In this document: piece by piece, positions 46,895 to 58,244 of the stretch
Numbering within the stretch: the first letter of the stretch is position 1
Layout of the letters: each line of letters opens with the position of its first letter
DNA from: Arenicola marina
Lineage: Eukaryota > Annelida > Polychaeta > Arenicolidae
Direction of reading: 5' to 3'
Length of the DNA: 64,000 nt
Assembly (NCBI GenBank): GCA_964019135.1
Contig: OZ025253.1
Coordinates: 42,042,109 to 42,106,108 of the forward strand
The notes under the pieces: generated by a model
Told to the model about the DNA's origin: nothing
The model's input: the letters and a program-made list of their open reading frames with translations, nothing else
Databases searched by the model: none
Made by a program: the position numbers and the translations under genes

Positions 46895-48456
46895 GGCTCA
46901 AGATATGGGCAGAAACGGATTATAAGATTAAAGAGAGTCAGGCGGCTTATCGCAAAGGTCGTTCCACGGTTGATCACATATTTGCGTTGTACGCTATAAC
47001 GGAAAAATAGCTATGCAAAAAAGGTGGTAGATTTTTCTGCGCGTTTATTGACTTCGCAAAAGCTTTCGATTCGATTCCCACTCGTCGCTCTGGTGGTATA
47101 GGATGCTGAAAGAAGGTACTCGCGGAAAGGTGTTATCTGTTCTTAGATCGATGTATTCCTCTCTTAAGTACTGTGTAAAAACCCAGGAAGGTCTATCAGA
47201 TTATTTTGAATTTAAGGTGGGACCCGTCAGGGATGCATGCTAACCCCTTTTCTTTTTGCATTATATATAAATGAATTGTTAAACCGGTTTAGAAGTCATT
47301 TCTGCGATGGCGTGTACCTCGATGAAATTCACCCAGGAATATTTGTACTAATGTATGTTGATGACCTAGCTCTAGTAAACGATACTGCTGGCAGGTTACA
47401 AAGGCAATTAGACGTACTGGGCAAATATTGCAAGGATTACGGGGTTAAAATTAACATGAATAAGACTAAAATTCGTGTACTTAGAAATGGCGGACGTCTG
47501 CGGCAAAACGAGAAGTGGTACATCGATGGTCAGCTTCGAAAAAAGTCTCATTTTATAAGTATTTAGGTATAGTATTTCATCAACATTAAGCTGGGCGAGG
47601 GCGTTAAAGACACTAGTCCTACAGGGAAACAAAGGTGCGTTTTTGGTGAGAAATGTGATGTCGCAGTGTGGTTTTATTCCTCCAAATATCTGCTTCGATT
47701 TGTTCGATAAAATTGTCCTTCCTATTATTCTATGCGGTATATGGGGCGTCGAGTGTCAAAGCGATATAGAGACTTTGCATGTTCAGTTCTGTAAAAGGTA
47801 CTTGTGTTTGCCTCCCCTAACTCCATCTTGTGCCGTCTTTAGAGAATGCGGACGAATGCCACTTAGTACTAACTACATGACAAAATGCATCATGTTGTGG
47901 TTGCGTGTGGTGCAAAGCGATGCCTCTCGAAATACAAAGTCATGCTGTGAAATTGTGTCTCGCTTGGCAGCCACTGGAAAACAAACTTGGTCTGCAAAAA
48001 TTGAAAACCTTTTGTGTACATACGGCTTCCAAAGGACCGTATGGCATTAACTAAATATCGATGTTCTGCCCATTTGTTACGTATTGAAAGGATGAAAGGG
48101 CAAACTCACAGAAGTCTCCGCCTGTGCAACTATTGCCTGTCTAAAGATAACGAGGTTGTTGAAGATGAGTACCATTTTTTAATCCAATGTCCGCTTTACC
48201 AAGAACTCAGAGAACAGTACATACCGTATCATGTAAAGTCCCAGCATGGGTTTATTTCATTACTATCCACCGCCTTAACTAAGAATCACCATCTTAATCT
48301 GGCTGCATGTGTTTACCACGTCTTCATACTGCACGACAACTCCAGCGAGTAATATATGTATATTGATAGTATATCCCACTGTTTTCGTTATTTTTTGTTT
48401 ATTATATATACAATGGGCCGATAGCCTTTCAGTATAATAAAGTTCCATTTTACACA
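46895..48456 (+). mobile_element. 5'-truncated LINE inserted into the minus-strand LINE
   Basis: The element starts inside the reverse transcriptase. Motifs in order: AAYRKGRSTVDHIFALYAI, FIDFAKAFDSIP, RQGCMLTPFLF, LMYVDDLALVNDTAG with the catalytic YVDD, and KINMNKTK. The C-terminal region then ends with CNYC and an EYHFLIQCPLYQEL finger-like motif (C-x2-C ... H-x4-C). The 3' UTR has TGGGCCGATAGCCTTTCAGT and AATAAAGTTCC. It carries an early stop and at least three frame changes (near 47085, 47216 and 47560), with another at about 48030. An 8-bp duplication AAACAATT flanks it at 46887-46894 and 48457-48464. The clade is CR1/RTE-like; I could not fix it further. Confidence 0.85.
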
Positions 48457-48960
48457 AAACAATTCAATCCACTGTATAAAGGCTAGACCAAAATTAAAGT
48501 ACGACAACGTTCTCTTAACAATTCTATCGTATTAAGGATTTTAAATATATTTTCTCCAATATAGCGACCTTTTAAGGAACCGGTTTGGTCCTGATGAATT
48601 AGACTAGGCAGTTTTAGTTTTATTCTCTCGGCTACGCACTTAGCAATGAGATCCGTCTTGAGTAACGATATTGGGAGCCAATCTTTCAAGAGAGTTGTAT
48701 CTTTTCTCACTTTTGGGGTTAACGTTATTACACTCATTCTATGGGTATTCCACATGAAGCCCCGACGATAGGCCTCATTAAAGCAGTTTACCAAAAGTAC
48801 ATTTATGTCGTCCCAAAATACCTTATAAAATTCATATGGTAGACCGTCGGTCCCTGGTGATTTGCCATCTTTTGTATCGTTTTTAGCGCTTCTAAGGTTT
48901 CTAAATTCGGCGAGAAGAGGTTTTCATCCTCTTTCTCTAGTTTGCGCGTCCCGATTTCGG
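48457..48960 (-). mobile_element. L1/Tx1-type LINE, reverse transcriptase part (5' side of the split)
   Basis: The minus strand reads KSPGTDGLPYEFYKVFWDD, then VITLTPKVRKDTTLLKDWLP, KCVAERIKLKLPSLIHQDQT and GSLKGRYIGENI. These are the diagnostic early reverse transcriptase blocks of L1/Tx1 elements. Near the break it reads GLAFIQWIELF, which joins in sense to YKDIKACF at 46882. A frame change lies near 48880, before KSPG. Upstream similarity fades by about 48960. Confidence 0.85.
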
Positions 48961-49575
48961 GTCAGACTTACTGGCGCCGAATGTCACCTTATCTCCCGTC
49001 TTTTAGTTCCCCGACGCAAACATCACGTTCGCCCGCCTCCTTTTCCTGTATAAGGGCCTATGACTTCCGGGCCGCCGTATTCACGAGTACTAGGACACGC
49101 GATTGCATCATCGCTCGTGACTGCGTACACTGTTCGTTAACTGACTCATGCGTCGCGAACCTACTAAAAACTATGACTAAGCATATGGCTTACGTAATAC
49201 ATTCAGTACAGTGGTACGCTGCGCTGCCTTCTGGGTGCAGCTTAGTCACGACATCAAGTTCAAGCCAATAGAGGATATGTTCTCAAAAATATATCAGTTG
49301 ACGTATTTGTTGTCGTAATATGAAAATATAACAATGTGAAAAGCGGACTATAATGATGGTGAATGTGTGACAGACGCACATGCATGCCGTAATTTGCACT
49401 TTCCTTTACGAACCCCCACACCTCACCCCTCGTGCGCTACCGCCACCCCTACACCAACCCACTGCGCCCCCTCCCCTCTTCTGTCCTACTTATTAACATC
49501 ACACGCCACACGCTGAACTTGCATTAAGAAAGTAGGCGACAACAGAGATATAATGGAGCCCTAGCGGACAGGCGG
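48961..49575. other. unassigned, with a repeat scrap
   Basis: 49247-49320 is related to 46465-46530. The remainder has nothing supported. Confidence 0.45.
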
Positions 49576-49745
49576 AGTGAGTGGAAGGCAGAGAGTGCTG
49601 ACCTACATGTTTAGCGGGGTGGAAGGGCAGGTTGGCTGCTCGTGCAGGCAACCCTATACTGAGGCGACTCCTGGTGGCGTCGGCCCGTCACGCTGGGTGC
49701 GGTTTTGGTGTTACGTGTATCGCCGCATAGGTGACATAGGCGGAC
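49576..49745 (+). repeat. dispersed direct repeat, copy 1 (partner 50131-50336)
   Basis: CTGACCTACATGTTTAGCGG, GGTTGGCTGCTCGTG, CACGCTGGGTGCGGTTTTGG and CATAGGTGACATAGGCGGA recur in the same order at 50131-50336, where small insertions separate them. Confidence 0.75.
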
Positions 49746-50130
49746 GCCTGTTGGTTGGAGGGGTGGGGGAGGGGGGAGGGGGTGGAGGCGTTGCATCTAC
49801 AAAAAGTCGTTTTGCCCGACTTTTACAGTGTACGCTCAGATCCACAAGGGGGCAAGGAGGTCTGCATATCCCTTAATCATGTGGGCTGAGGGAATACTTC
49901 CTCTGAATCGCGAATCTCCTATCACAATTAGGAGTGGTAATAACGGATCCCCGTTTTGGAATCTTAAATAACACTCATCAGTACGTTTTGACAGCTTTAC
50001 GTGGTCCTTTCTGAAACCTAGTCACCATATTTCGCGTACCTTCCTTTACAGCCCCAATAACAGTCGCTGAAACGTAATTAGTTCTCGAAGGGCACAATAT
50101 CACACCGCTGTACAGGCCAACAAGTTATAC
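49746..50130. other. unassigned sequence
   Basis: G-rich at 49750-49785, otherwise nothing supported. Confidence 0.4.
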
Positions 50131-50336
50131 GGGTAGAAGGGAGCTGACCTACATGTTCAGCGGGGTGGAAAGGGCGGTTGGCTGCTCGTGTTCTCGGGGT
50201 AGGTATAGTAACCCTATACTGAGACGACTCGGTGGCGGCGCCCGCCACGCTGGGTGCGGTTTTGGTGTCACGTGTATCGCTGTGACACGTTGTATTGAAT
50301 GACATTGAAAACGCATAGGTCACATGGGCGGAGCCA
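50131..50336 (+). repeat. dispersed direct repeat, copy 2 (partner 49576-49745)
   Basis: Same blocks as copy 1, including CACGCTGGGTGCGGTTTTGG, about 0.55 kb downstream. Confidence 0.75.
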
Positions 50337-50529
50337 TGCAGATAGGAGGGGGGGGGGGCGCTTCGGATGCCTCCCCTTTTTAATGCCAAATTTAGGCCAG
50401 TTGAGGCGCGGACCCCGCCCCCCACCCCACCCCCCCTGTTGAGAAAGAACGTTATCTGAGCCTTGCAACCCCCTCCCCCCCGCCCCCCGCCCCTGAGGTG
50501 TAGATTTCCCCGCCTTTCAGAATGAATTC

Positions 50530-50640
50530 GGGGTAGAAACACAATGGGAGGGCGGCCAGTATCAGGAATGGGTGTAGGGGGGGGGGAGGGTAGAAGCACA
50601 ATGGGAAGACGGCCAGTATCAGGGATAGGGGGAGGGGTGA
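50530..50640. repeat. two-copy ~55-bp tandem repeat
   Basis: GGGTAGAAACACAATGGGAG and GGCCAGTATCAGGAATGGG are repeated as GGGTAGAAGCACAATGGGAA and GGCCAGTATCAGGGATAGG. Confidence 0.75.
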
Positions 50641-51207
50641 GGGTACAGACATACAAGGACGTTTCTTTCTCAACGTATTTTACAGGGTGCCTTGTTCAAT
50701 AGACTCCGTTGGTCGTTTGTCCATGTTAAAGCGAAACATTATTTCCCGATATCTCACGTATGTGGGGACCTTGTGTGTGCGCCGGTTCTGATGTGTCCCT
50801 CATCGCCGTTTCACTCTCCAGACTCCTGTTAAGTCAAGTGTCAGAGATTGAGGATTAGGGGTCAATGATTGGGTATGAGGGGTCAGACATTAAATATTGG
50901 GGGTCTATGATGAGGGCTTATGGCTTAAGGATGGGGGTTCGCTTTAGGGTCCCCAGCGTGGCGCCACGTAGCGGGTGGAAGGGCGATGGGGCCCCCACAC
51001 CCGCATGACTCACGACCACCATTTACTACCATAATTCATTTCGGGGTTTTAACATGGACGATATGCCATTTTGTGTTGATATTACAGCGCCTTGACGTCG
51101 TTCGTTGACGTGTTTTAATATGTTTTACCATGCGTAAATATCCTGCAGTGTATGCGATCAGACTCCTTGCGTTACAACGCCTTGAATTGCTCGACGTGTT
51201 TTACCAG
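50641..51207. other. unassigned sequence upstream of the SLC25-like exon
   Basis: No further exon recognised. The last bases, TGTTTTACCAG, form the acceptor of the exon at 51208. A minor GGGTCA-type repetition lies at 50836-50910. Confidence 0.45.
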
Positions 51208-51526
51208 GTGCAATCGCTGTCGGCTCAGCAGATAGCGGTGGGCTTCCAGCACCACCACACAGGCATTTTCAGCGCCCTGCGCGCCATCTACCGCCAGCAC
51301 GGCGTGCGGGGTGTCTTCATCAGGGGCGTCTCCGAGGCCGTCCCCAGGGTCATGGTCGGCTGGGCCGCCCAGGGCCCGTAAGTTCGAAAAGCGGGGGGCA
51401 AATATTTCGCCTCGCTCCATGCTAATGTCCTATTCTAGGGCAAGATTTTTTGCCCTAGCGGTTTCGAACTTACGGGCCCAGCTCTCCACCTTCTCCAGCA
51501 GCAAACAATACGTGGAGGGGCTGCAG
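51208..51526 (+). CDS. SLC25A34/35-like mitochondrial carrier exon, interrupted by a TIR insertion
   Basis: The frame from the acceptor at 51207 reads VQSLSAQQIAVGFQHHHTGI, then ALRAIYRQHGVRGVFIRGVS and EAVPRVMVGWAAQ, then after the insertion LSTFSSSKQYVEGLQ and a GTGGGT donor at 51527. SLC25A34/35 carriers of the inner mitochondrial membrane have a closely similar run (VGHQHNH ... IYRQ.G..GLWRGV.GAVPRVMVGSAAQL.TFSS.K). Only this one exon is visible, so the gene may continue outside recognisable range or be a relic. The codons for Q and L are separated by a 106-bp insert (51373-51478) that would give an immediate TAA if not spliced. An alternative reading is a decayed paralogue. Confidence 0.75.
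51373..51478. mobile_element. 106-bp introner-like TIR element within the SLC25 exon
   Basis: The ends are perfect inverse copies: GGCCCGTAAGTTCGAAA at the left and its complement at the right. CAG, extendable to GCCCAG, flanks both sides as a possible target duplication. The terminal repeat itself supplies a consensus donor, GTAAGT (51378). A branch-like CTAAT and TCCTATTCTAG acceptor end at 51438, giving a 61-nt potential intron. Removing it leaves 48 nt of insert, in frame and stop-free, adding GPARFFALAVSNLRAQ. A hairpin CTAGGGCAA/TTGCCCTAG lies at 51435-51458. No coding capacity. Confidence 0.7.
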
Positions 51527-51599
51527 GTGGGTGGTGTGGGGGTCACGTCAGTGGTGTGGGGGGTATGCCCGTGGGTGAGTGGTGTCGGGAAGGTATGAG

Positions 51600-53610
51600 G
51601 GTGGGTAAGGTGTAGGCCTGTGGGTTGGTGATGTAGGGAAGGTCTTCTGGCGGGTAAGGTGGGGTCAGTGTGTGGGTGCGGTGGAGGATCTAAGGTGGGG
51701 GTCAGTGTATGGGTGCTGTGAAGGGTCTAATGTGGGGTCATGTGTGGGTGCTGTAGAGGGTCTAAGGTGGGGGTCAGTGTGTGGGTGCTGTGGAGGGTCT
51801 AAGGTGGGAGTCAGTGTGTGGGTGCTGTGGAGGGTCTAAGGTGGGGGTCAGTGTGTGGGTGCTGTGGAGGGTCTAAGGTGGGGGTCAGTGTGTGGGTGCT
51901 GTGGAGGGTCTAAGGTGGGGGTCAGTGTGTGGGTGATGTGGAGGGTCTAAGGTGGGGGTCAGTGTGTGGGTGCTGTGGAGGGTCTAAGGTGGGGGTCAGT
52001 GTGTGGGTGCTGTGGAGGGTCTAAGGTGGGGGTCAGTGTGTGGGTGCTGTGGAGGGTCTAAGTTGGAGGTCAGTGTGTGGGTGCTGTGGAGGGTCTAAGG
52101 TGGTGTCAGTGTGTGGGTGCTATATAAGGAGTCTAAGGTGGGGGTCAGTGTGTCGGTGCTGTGGAGGGTCTAAGGTGGGGGTCAGTGTGTGGGTGCTGTG
52201 GAGGGTCTAAGGTGGGGGTCAGTGTGTGGGTGCTATATAAGGAGTCTAAGGTGGGGGTCAGTGTGTGGGCGATGTGGAGGGTCTAATGTGGGGGTCAGTG
52301 TGTGGGCGATGTGGAGGGTCTAGTGTGTGGGTGCTGTGGAGGGTCTAAGGTGGGGGTCTGGGTGGAGGGTCTAATGTGGGAGTCAGAGTGTGGGCGATGT
52401 GGAGGGTTTAGTGCGTGGGTGCTGTGGAGGGTCTAAGGTGGGGGTCAGTGTTTTGGTGTTGTGGAGGGTCTAAGGTGAGGGTCAGTGTGTCGGTGCTGTG
52501 TAGGGTCTAAGGTGGGGGTTAGTGTGTGAGTGTTGTTGAGTGTTAGGTGGGGGTCAGTGTGTGGGTGCTTTGAAGGGTCTTAGGTGGGGGTCAGTGTGTG
52601 GGTGCTTTGAAGGGTCTAAGATGGAGTTCAGTGTGTGGCTGATGTGGAGGGTCTAAGGTGGGGGTCAGTGTGCTGGTACTGTGGAGGCTCTAAGGTGGGG
52701 GTCAGCGTGTAGGCGATGTGGAGGGTCTAATGTGGGGGTCAATGTGTGGGCGATATGGAGGATCTAATGTGGGGGTCAGCGTGTGGGCGATGTGGAGGAT
52801 CTAATGTGGGGGTCAGCGTGTGGGCGATGTGGAGGGTCTAAGGTGGGGGTCAGTGTGCTGGTGTTGTGGAGGGTCTAAGGTGGGGGTCAGTGTGCTGGTG
52901 TTGTGGAGGGTCTAAGGTGGGGGTCAGTGTGCTGGTGTTGTGGAGGGTCTAAGGTGGGGGTCAGTGTGCTGGTGTTGTGGAGGGTCTAAGGTGGGGGTCA
53001 GTGTGCTGGTGTTGTGGAGGGTCTAAGGTGGGGGTCAGTGTGCTGGTGTTGTGGAGGGTCTAAGGTGGGGTCAGTGTGCTGGTGTTGTGGAGGGTCTAAT
53101 GTGGGGGTCAGTGTGCTGGTGTTGTGGAGGGTCTAAGGTGGGGGTCAGTGTGCTGGTGTTGTGGAGGGTCTAAGGTGGGGGTCTGGGTGCTGGTGTTGTG
53201 GAGGGTCTAAGGTGGGGGTCAATGTGCTGGTGTTGTGGAGGGTCTAAGGTGGGGGTCAGTGTGTTGGTGTTGTGGAGGGTCTAAGGGGGGGGTCAGTATG
53301 TGGGTGTTGTGGAGGGTCTAAGGTGGGGGTCAGTGTGCTGGTGTTGTGGAGGGTCTAAGGTGGGGTCAGTGTGCTGGTGTTGTGGAGGGTCTAAGGTGGG
53401 GGTCAATGTGTTGGTGCTGTGGAGGGTCTAAGGTGGGGGTCAATGTGCTGGTGTTGTGGAGGGTCTAAGGTGGGGGTCAGTGTGCTGGTGTTGTGGAGGG
53501 TCTAAGGTGGGGGTCAGTGTGTTGGTGTTGTGGAGGGTCTAAGGTGGGGGTCAGTGTGCTGGTGTTGTGGAGGGTCTAAGGTGGGGGTCTGGGTGGAGGG
53601 TCTACAGGCG
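51600..53610. repeat. 37-bp intronic minisatellite, about 54 units
   Basis: Unit core GGTGGGGGTCAGTGTGTGGG followed by GCTGTGGAGGGTCTAA. Early units carry GTGTGGGTGCTG and later units GTGCTGGTGTTG, so the array has two main subfamilies. It starts soon after the donor at 51527 and so would lie in the next intron. Confidence 0.95.
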
Positions 53611-53689
53611 GGTGATAATGCCCTGGCACCATATATTTCAGAAACAGGTCAACTTGCTGTCTTTTATTTACATTTTACTTAGCATTCTA

Positions 53690-53800
53690 TGCATTTATAT
53701 ATATATATAAATACATGTTGGTGGTGGGTATATATATATAATATATATATATATGCAATTAGCTCATGCATATATGTATGTATATATAAATATGTATGTA
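53690..53800. repeat. TA-rich microsatellites
   Basis: Short (TA)n runs and TATG/TATA tracts. Confidence 0.85.
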
Positions 53801-54320
53801 TGGGTTCATAGGGTCTTGAGCTGAATACATGGGGTCTGACAAGGTTTGATCTGACATCTTTCGCCTATCAGCCCCAATATGACATGACATGTATGCCGTC
53901 AATAATTCAGTTGGTGTTAGGCGTTATTAACCCATATTCACATGGAACGTGTAATTTTGTAAGCGTAAACTAGGGCCTCTACATATAATGGACGCTGATG
54001 AAGGCCACGCCATGCCGCGCTATTCGAACCGTGACAGGCGCAAATGCACGTAATGCTATCGTCTCTTTAAGTTTTGTGGGTAGTTCCGACGATATTACTA
54101 CAGACAAACACATATATAATATATATATTTATGTTTTTTATCAGGCCCCCCCCCCTCTCTTGCCTCCCCGCCCCCCCCCCCCCCCCCGCCGCTAGCTGGA
54201 AGTTGGCCTACCGCGACCCGCTCGGTGACGCGACGAGACGTGGTTTGGTTAAATCTCGCGAGAACGGCGCTTCGATACTTTGGGTGCCGGCGTCTGGCCA
54301 TAAGGGCGATGTGTGTGTGT

Positions 54321-54352
<32 letters not shown>

Positions 54353-56299
54353 ACCCCAGTCGGCCGAAGGGGTCCTGCCTGAACAATTCTACAGGTTTTG
54401 CTTATGTTTGACTGGATTCTGACAGCCAAAGGGGTGTGCGGGGAGGGGGGGGGGTTAAGTGGGGGGAGGGATTGGATGTGTGTGGGAAATTAGTCCCACG
54501 TGACAATCCAGGGATGGGTTCAACTTGGTATGAGTGTCTGGGGATATGAGTGGTGTGGGAAGGAGCGGAGGCTGGGGCGGGGGCCCTGGCGAAGGCTGGG
54601 ACGGGGGCGAGGTGGGGACGGATTGCGCGTCCTCTACAATAGTGGAAGATTTGTGCTATTAAACCCATGAAAGCCCTTGTGGAGCTGCGGTCCATAGCAG
54701 ACACTGACTAGACAGGGTCGCTATTTTCATCCTGTTGGTCTCTAAACTACCCTCGTTTAATATGTCTCTACCAGAAATGTGACAATATCAAGTGGAAGGC
54801 TAACTTAATAGTTCACCGACTCGCGTTTGTTTGGCGTGAGTAGAACGTGAGCTACGGAGAGGCAGAGACCAAGCATTCAATGTCGAGCACACATTGACAC
54901 ATGAGAACCAAATTTAAGTGTTTTCGGGTTTCCCATATGCATGTGCATACAAGATGAAGAAAAATCCGAAACGTTCATGTAATGTAATGTATGCTTCTGT
55001 TGCTGTAGTTGTTTGGTCTACCAGACATAGACAATGTTTGTTAGAATAGGAATATTAAGAACGATGATTTCTGTGTGGTCTACTGTGGTAGAAACAAACA
55101 GAAACCAACACGTGACCATTGGCCATCGTTGGGGGGGGGGGGGGGGGATTGCTATGTCCTAGGGTATTACCATTAATCTGAAATGTCATTTAGACAAAAT
55201 GTTAACTAATTCATAACTAACCCTATCGCGGGTTAAAGTTGATTAGAAATTAGAAATTAGAGCAACCTTGTTTTGGGAAGAAAAACATGGTGTAACTCCC
55301 CCCTCCCCCCCCGCCCCCCTCGTAATGATAATAATAACGGGAGAACCCCCACCGCACCATTGCTGCAAAGAATTTGCCTACCAAGCCATAATTAGCCTCC
55401 ACTGCATCTCTCAGAATGATGAATTCAAACACGGGCCGCTGTGCCGTCTCGCCATGTGCTTCCATTGGTGCGTCATTCCTGCGGATATTTCTTTATTATG
55501 CGCTGAATATCGGCAGCACATGACCTCGTGACCTGCATGTTTTACCCATTGCCCTTGGGTCCTATGGTGAGTGAGGCGGGCGTAAAATCGCATGGCCGCC
55601 GTGAATACAGACCCCGGCATTCAAGTCTCGTCTGCAAGTGTCGTCGGCTTTGATCGCTCCTCGGCCAGCGTTGATCGATCGTTCGTCATAGAATACACAA
55701 GTAATGGAAAAGAAATCACTTCTAACAAAAGCTGGCGAAGGAATTCCTATTAACAATGTGTATGTGTGTTTTTTTCTTTGTAAAGTGCATAACAAAAAGC
55801 AATGTCATTTACAGGGCTAATTAAAAATCTTTCAACCTACCCTCAGTCACCTAGTCTGATATTAGCTCCGCTCCATGCTAGAAATTATTTCATTTAATAA
55901 TTTGATCGCATAATTCCTAGATGATGTCATTTATATCTTTCATACGTGTATTTTGGGGATGTTTTTCCCTTGGACGTGCTATAAATTACAGTCAAAATTT
56001 GTTGGAATTGTCAAATTCTTCATTTTTTTAAATTTTATTATTTATATATATTGTGCCACCTTCAGATGATTCAACAATAATTAATGCTCCATAACATCGT
56101 CAATTCAAACAAAGCATTTAGAAAATATTTGTGTCGGGTACAAATACCTTAGGGCAAAACACGTAGTGGCAATTAATGATGACGCCATCAGCATGACACA
56201 AAGTCGCTTCGCTCTCGGAGAAAGAAGTCACGTACAAGTTACATAAAGTCCATGTCTAGGTTAATAAGCTTAACAAGACCGCGAATGTTATATGGAGAA
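53801..56299. other. unassigned sequence with homopolymer and GT tracts
   Basis: A long C tract lies at 54165-54187, a (GT)n run at 54311-54352 and a G tract at 55132-55147. A minus frame at 55340-55465 reads VFEFIILRDAVEANYGLVGK and could include a small exon, but no family is recognised. Nothing else supported. Confidence 0.4.
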
Positions 56300-56575
56300 G
56301 CGAGTCTGTAACGTTCCTCGGACAACGCGATAATCTTTCTCGGACAACGTGATAACCTTCGGACAACGTGATGACTTTTCTAGGACATCGCGATGACCTT
56401 TGCGAACCTTTTTGGGCAACGCGATAACCTCGCTCAGGTAACGCGATAACTTTGCTCAGGTAGCGCGATAACTTTGCTCAGGTAGCGCGATAACCTTGCT
56501 CAGGTAGCGCGATAACTTTGCTCAGGTAGCGCGATAACTTTGCTCAGGTAGCGCGATAACCTTTCTCAACGCGAA
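56300..56575. repeat. 22-bp minisatellite
   Basis: Units TAACTTTGCTCAGGTAGCGC-GA in the middle, degrading leftward to CGGACAACGTGATAACCTT variants, so one array grades between two unit forms. Confidence 0.88.
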
Positions 56576-58140
56576 ACGTTTAGACAGCCCGCAAACGAAA
56601 AGGTAACTATGGCAAGGCGTACTGGAGGCTGCCAATTTGCATAGCCCCGAAGGCGTGAAGATTATACTAATGTGAAGACGCGTTAGAAGTTTCGTGTCCT
56701 ACTTCTCGATATGCACAGCTTTAGTGAGATTAATATGACCATTTCAGCCCCATTCCCGAAGTCATCAGTTTACCCCCCCCCCCCCCCCCCGCCGGTTCAC
56801 TCGTCCCATATATAAGATTTTTTTTGCTTCTTTGTTATGCGATCTGGTATGCGATTGTTGTTGTGAGATCCGCCGATAAGATTATGACGAATTGAGTGAG
56901 AGTTATCTGCGTGTAATGACATCAGTCACGAAGGCGTCCTTTTGGTAAGTGGCCCACGCAGGTGCCCCGCATTAAAGAGGCCAAGGAGCCGGCCGACTAG
57001 TCGTCACTGCCACTCATGAATCACGTGAGGTCTTCGTCTGGTGCGAAGCTTCTAGACCCTGACGAGGCCTTCGATTCAGTCGGCCACGGTTCAGGGCGCC
57101 CCAGACGACGCGCTCCGTGCGTTGAAGCCTCCCGCTGTTTACCATTGTACTTTGTTTCCATTGAAATGCCACTCCAAACAACATTCGACACTTCAGACAT
57201 CTACATATTCTACCGTCTTGAAACGATCGAATTTTACTGGCAAAGTCTCCTCTATAATATGTTTTACCCTTCACGTGCTGTGCTTTCTTTATGTCAGTGA
57301 CAACGAGAGGAAACGCCCTTCCCCAAAATGCATACCAGAAGGGTATGAGTCATGCTTAGGCATTAAGGTGCTAGCTTTTCATTTTCACACGTTTTACTCG
57401 CTCGACTATTTCTTTGCTATAAAGGTAAATCTACATGAGGTTAGATTGGTCATGCTGAACAAACCCAATATTACTCAGTGTCGCAAAAACGCAAGATGTG
57501 AATGCCCAGTGTGTAGATAAATGACGGAGAGTAACTAGTGTCTTTCTCGTAGGGATGTTAGCTTCCTCCGATGTCGCGGTATGTCACACTGTGTTTTAAG
57601 TGATTAATGTGGTAAAAACTGACGGAGAAGAGGCATCATATATACTCTCCTCTGCAAGTTTAGTTTTTCGACGAGCGGTATTTATTCGTATCAACCACCC
57701 CCTGTATTCAAAGTAGTAAACAGCATACAGTGCCGCTTGGAAGACTTGTACGACTTGTGCACATGCAGTAACCACGACGGTGATTTAAGACAACTTATGC
57801 CATAGTACAGTGAGCGCTCCGCTTATTGGGTCAACAAAATAACAGGTAAATTTTGCACCGGCGGATCTGAGTGTGTCGCTAGGGGTTTTGGCCCCCACTG
57901 CTTTGAGCATGCAGGTGTCCCATGCCACGACCCCCCCCCCCCTCCCCTCTACTTACTACTGGAGGATACCACCTCCACGCTCTCACAAGTACTTTGGGAA
58001 TGTTCACTCTGTCCACAAGGTTTACGGGAAGCGAACACGTTCGAGATTTTCCTAATTAAGAAACTGCAAACATTTAATAATTCGACTTCATGTTCGGGTT
58101 GTGACCACCAACACAGCGATCTATTTGTGCGTAACCAATA
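56576..58140. other. unassigned sequence
   Basis: C tract at 56774-56790. A 132-codon plus frame (57122-57520) ends NITQCRKNARCECPVCR but has no recognised domain. Nothing supported. Confidence 0.4.
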
Positions 58141-58166
58141 TCGTTACGTTACGTTACGTTACGCTA
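58141..58166. repeat. (CGTTA)n microsatellite
   Basis: Four to five CGTTA units. Confidence 0.85.
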
Positions 58167-58244
58167 CATTATCGAGTGTTATTATTATGAACAGCGGCCA
58201 AACTCGTCAACATAAAGTAATGAAGTTCGGCACAAAACAAACAT

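Noticed and set aside
54180-54300. Possible next SLC25 exon (WKLAYRDPLGD...) after a C-rich acceptor
   Set aside because: Does not resemble the carrier segment that should follow, and the C tract alone is weak splice evidence.
55250-55465. Minus frame VFEFIILRDAVEANYGLVGK with a possible GTAGGC donor
   Set aside because: No clear acceptor and no family recognised; left as a note only.
57122-57520. 132-codon plus frame ending CRKNARCECPVCR
   Set aside because: No recognised domain, no splice or start context, unremarkable composition.
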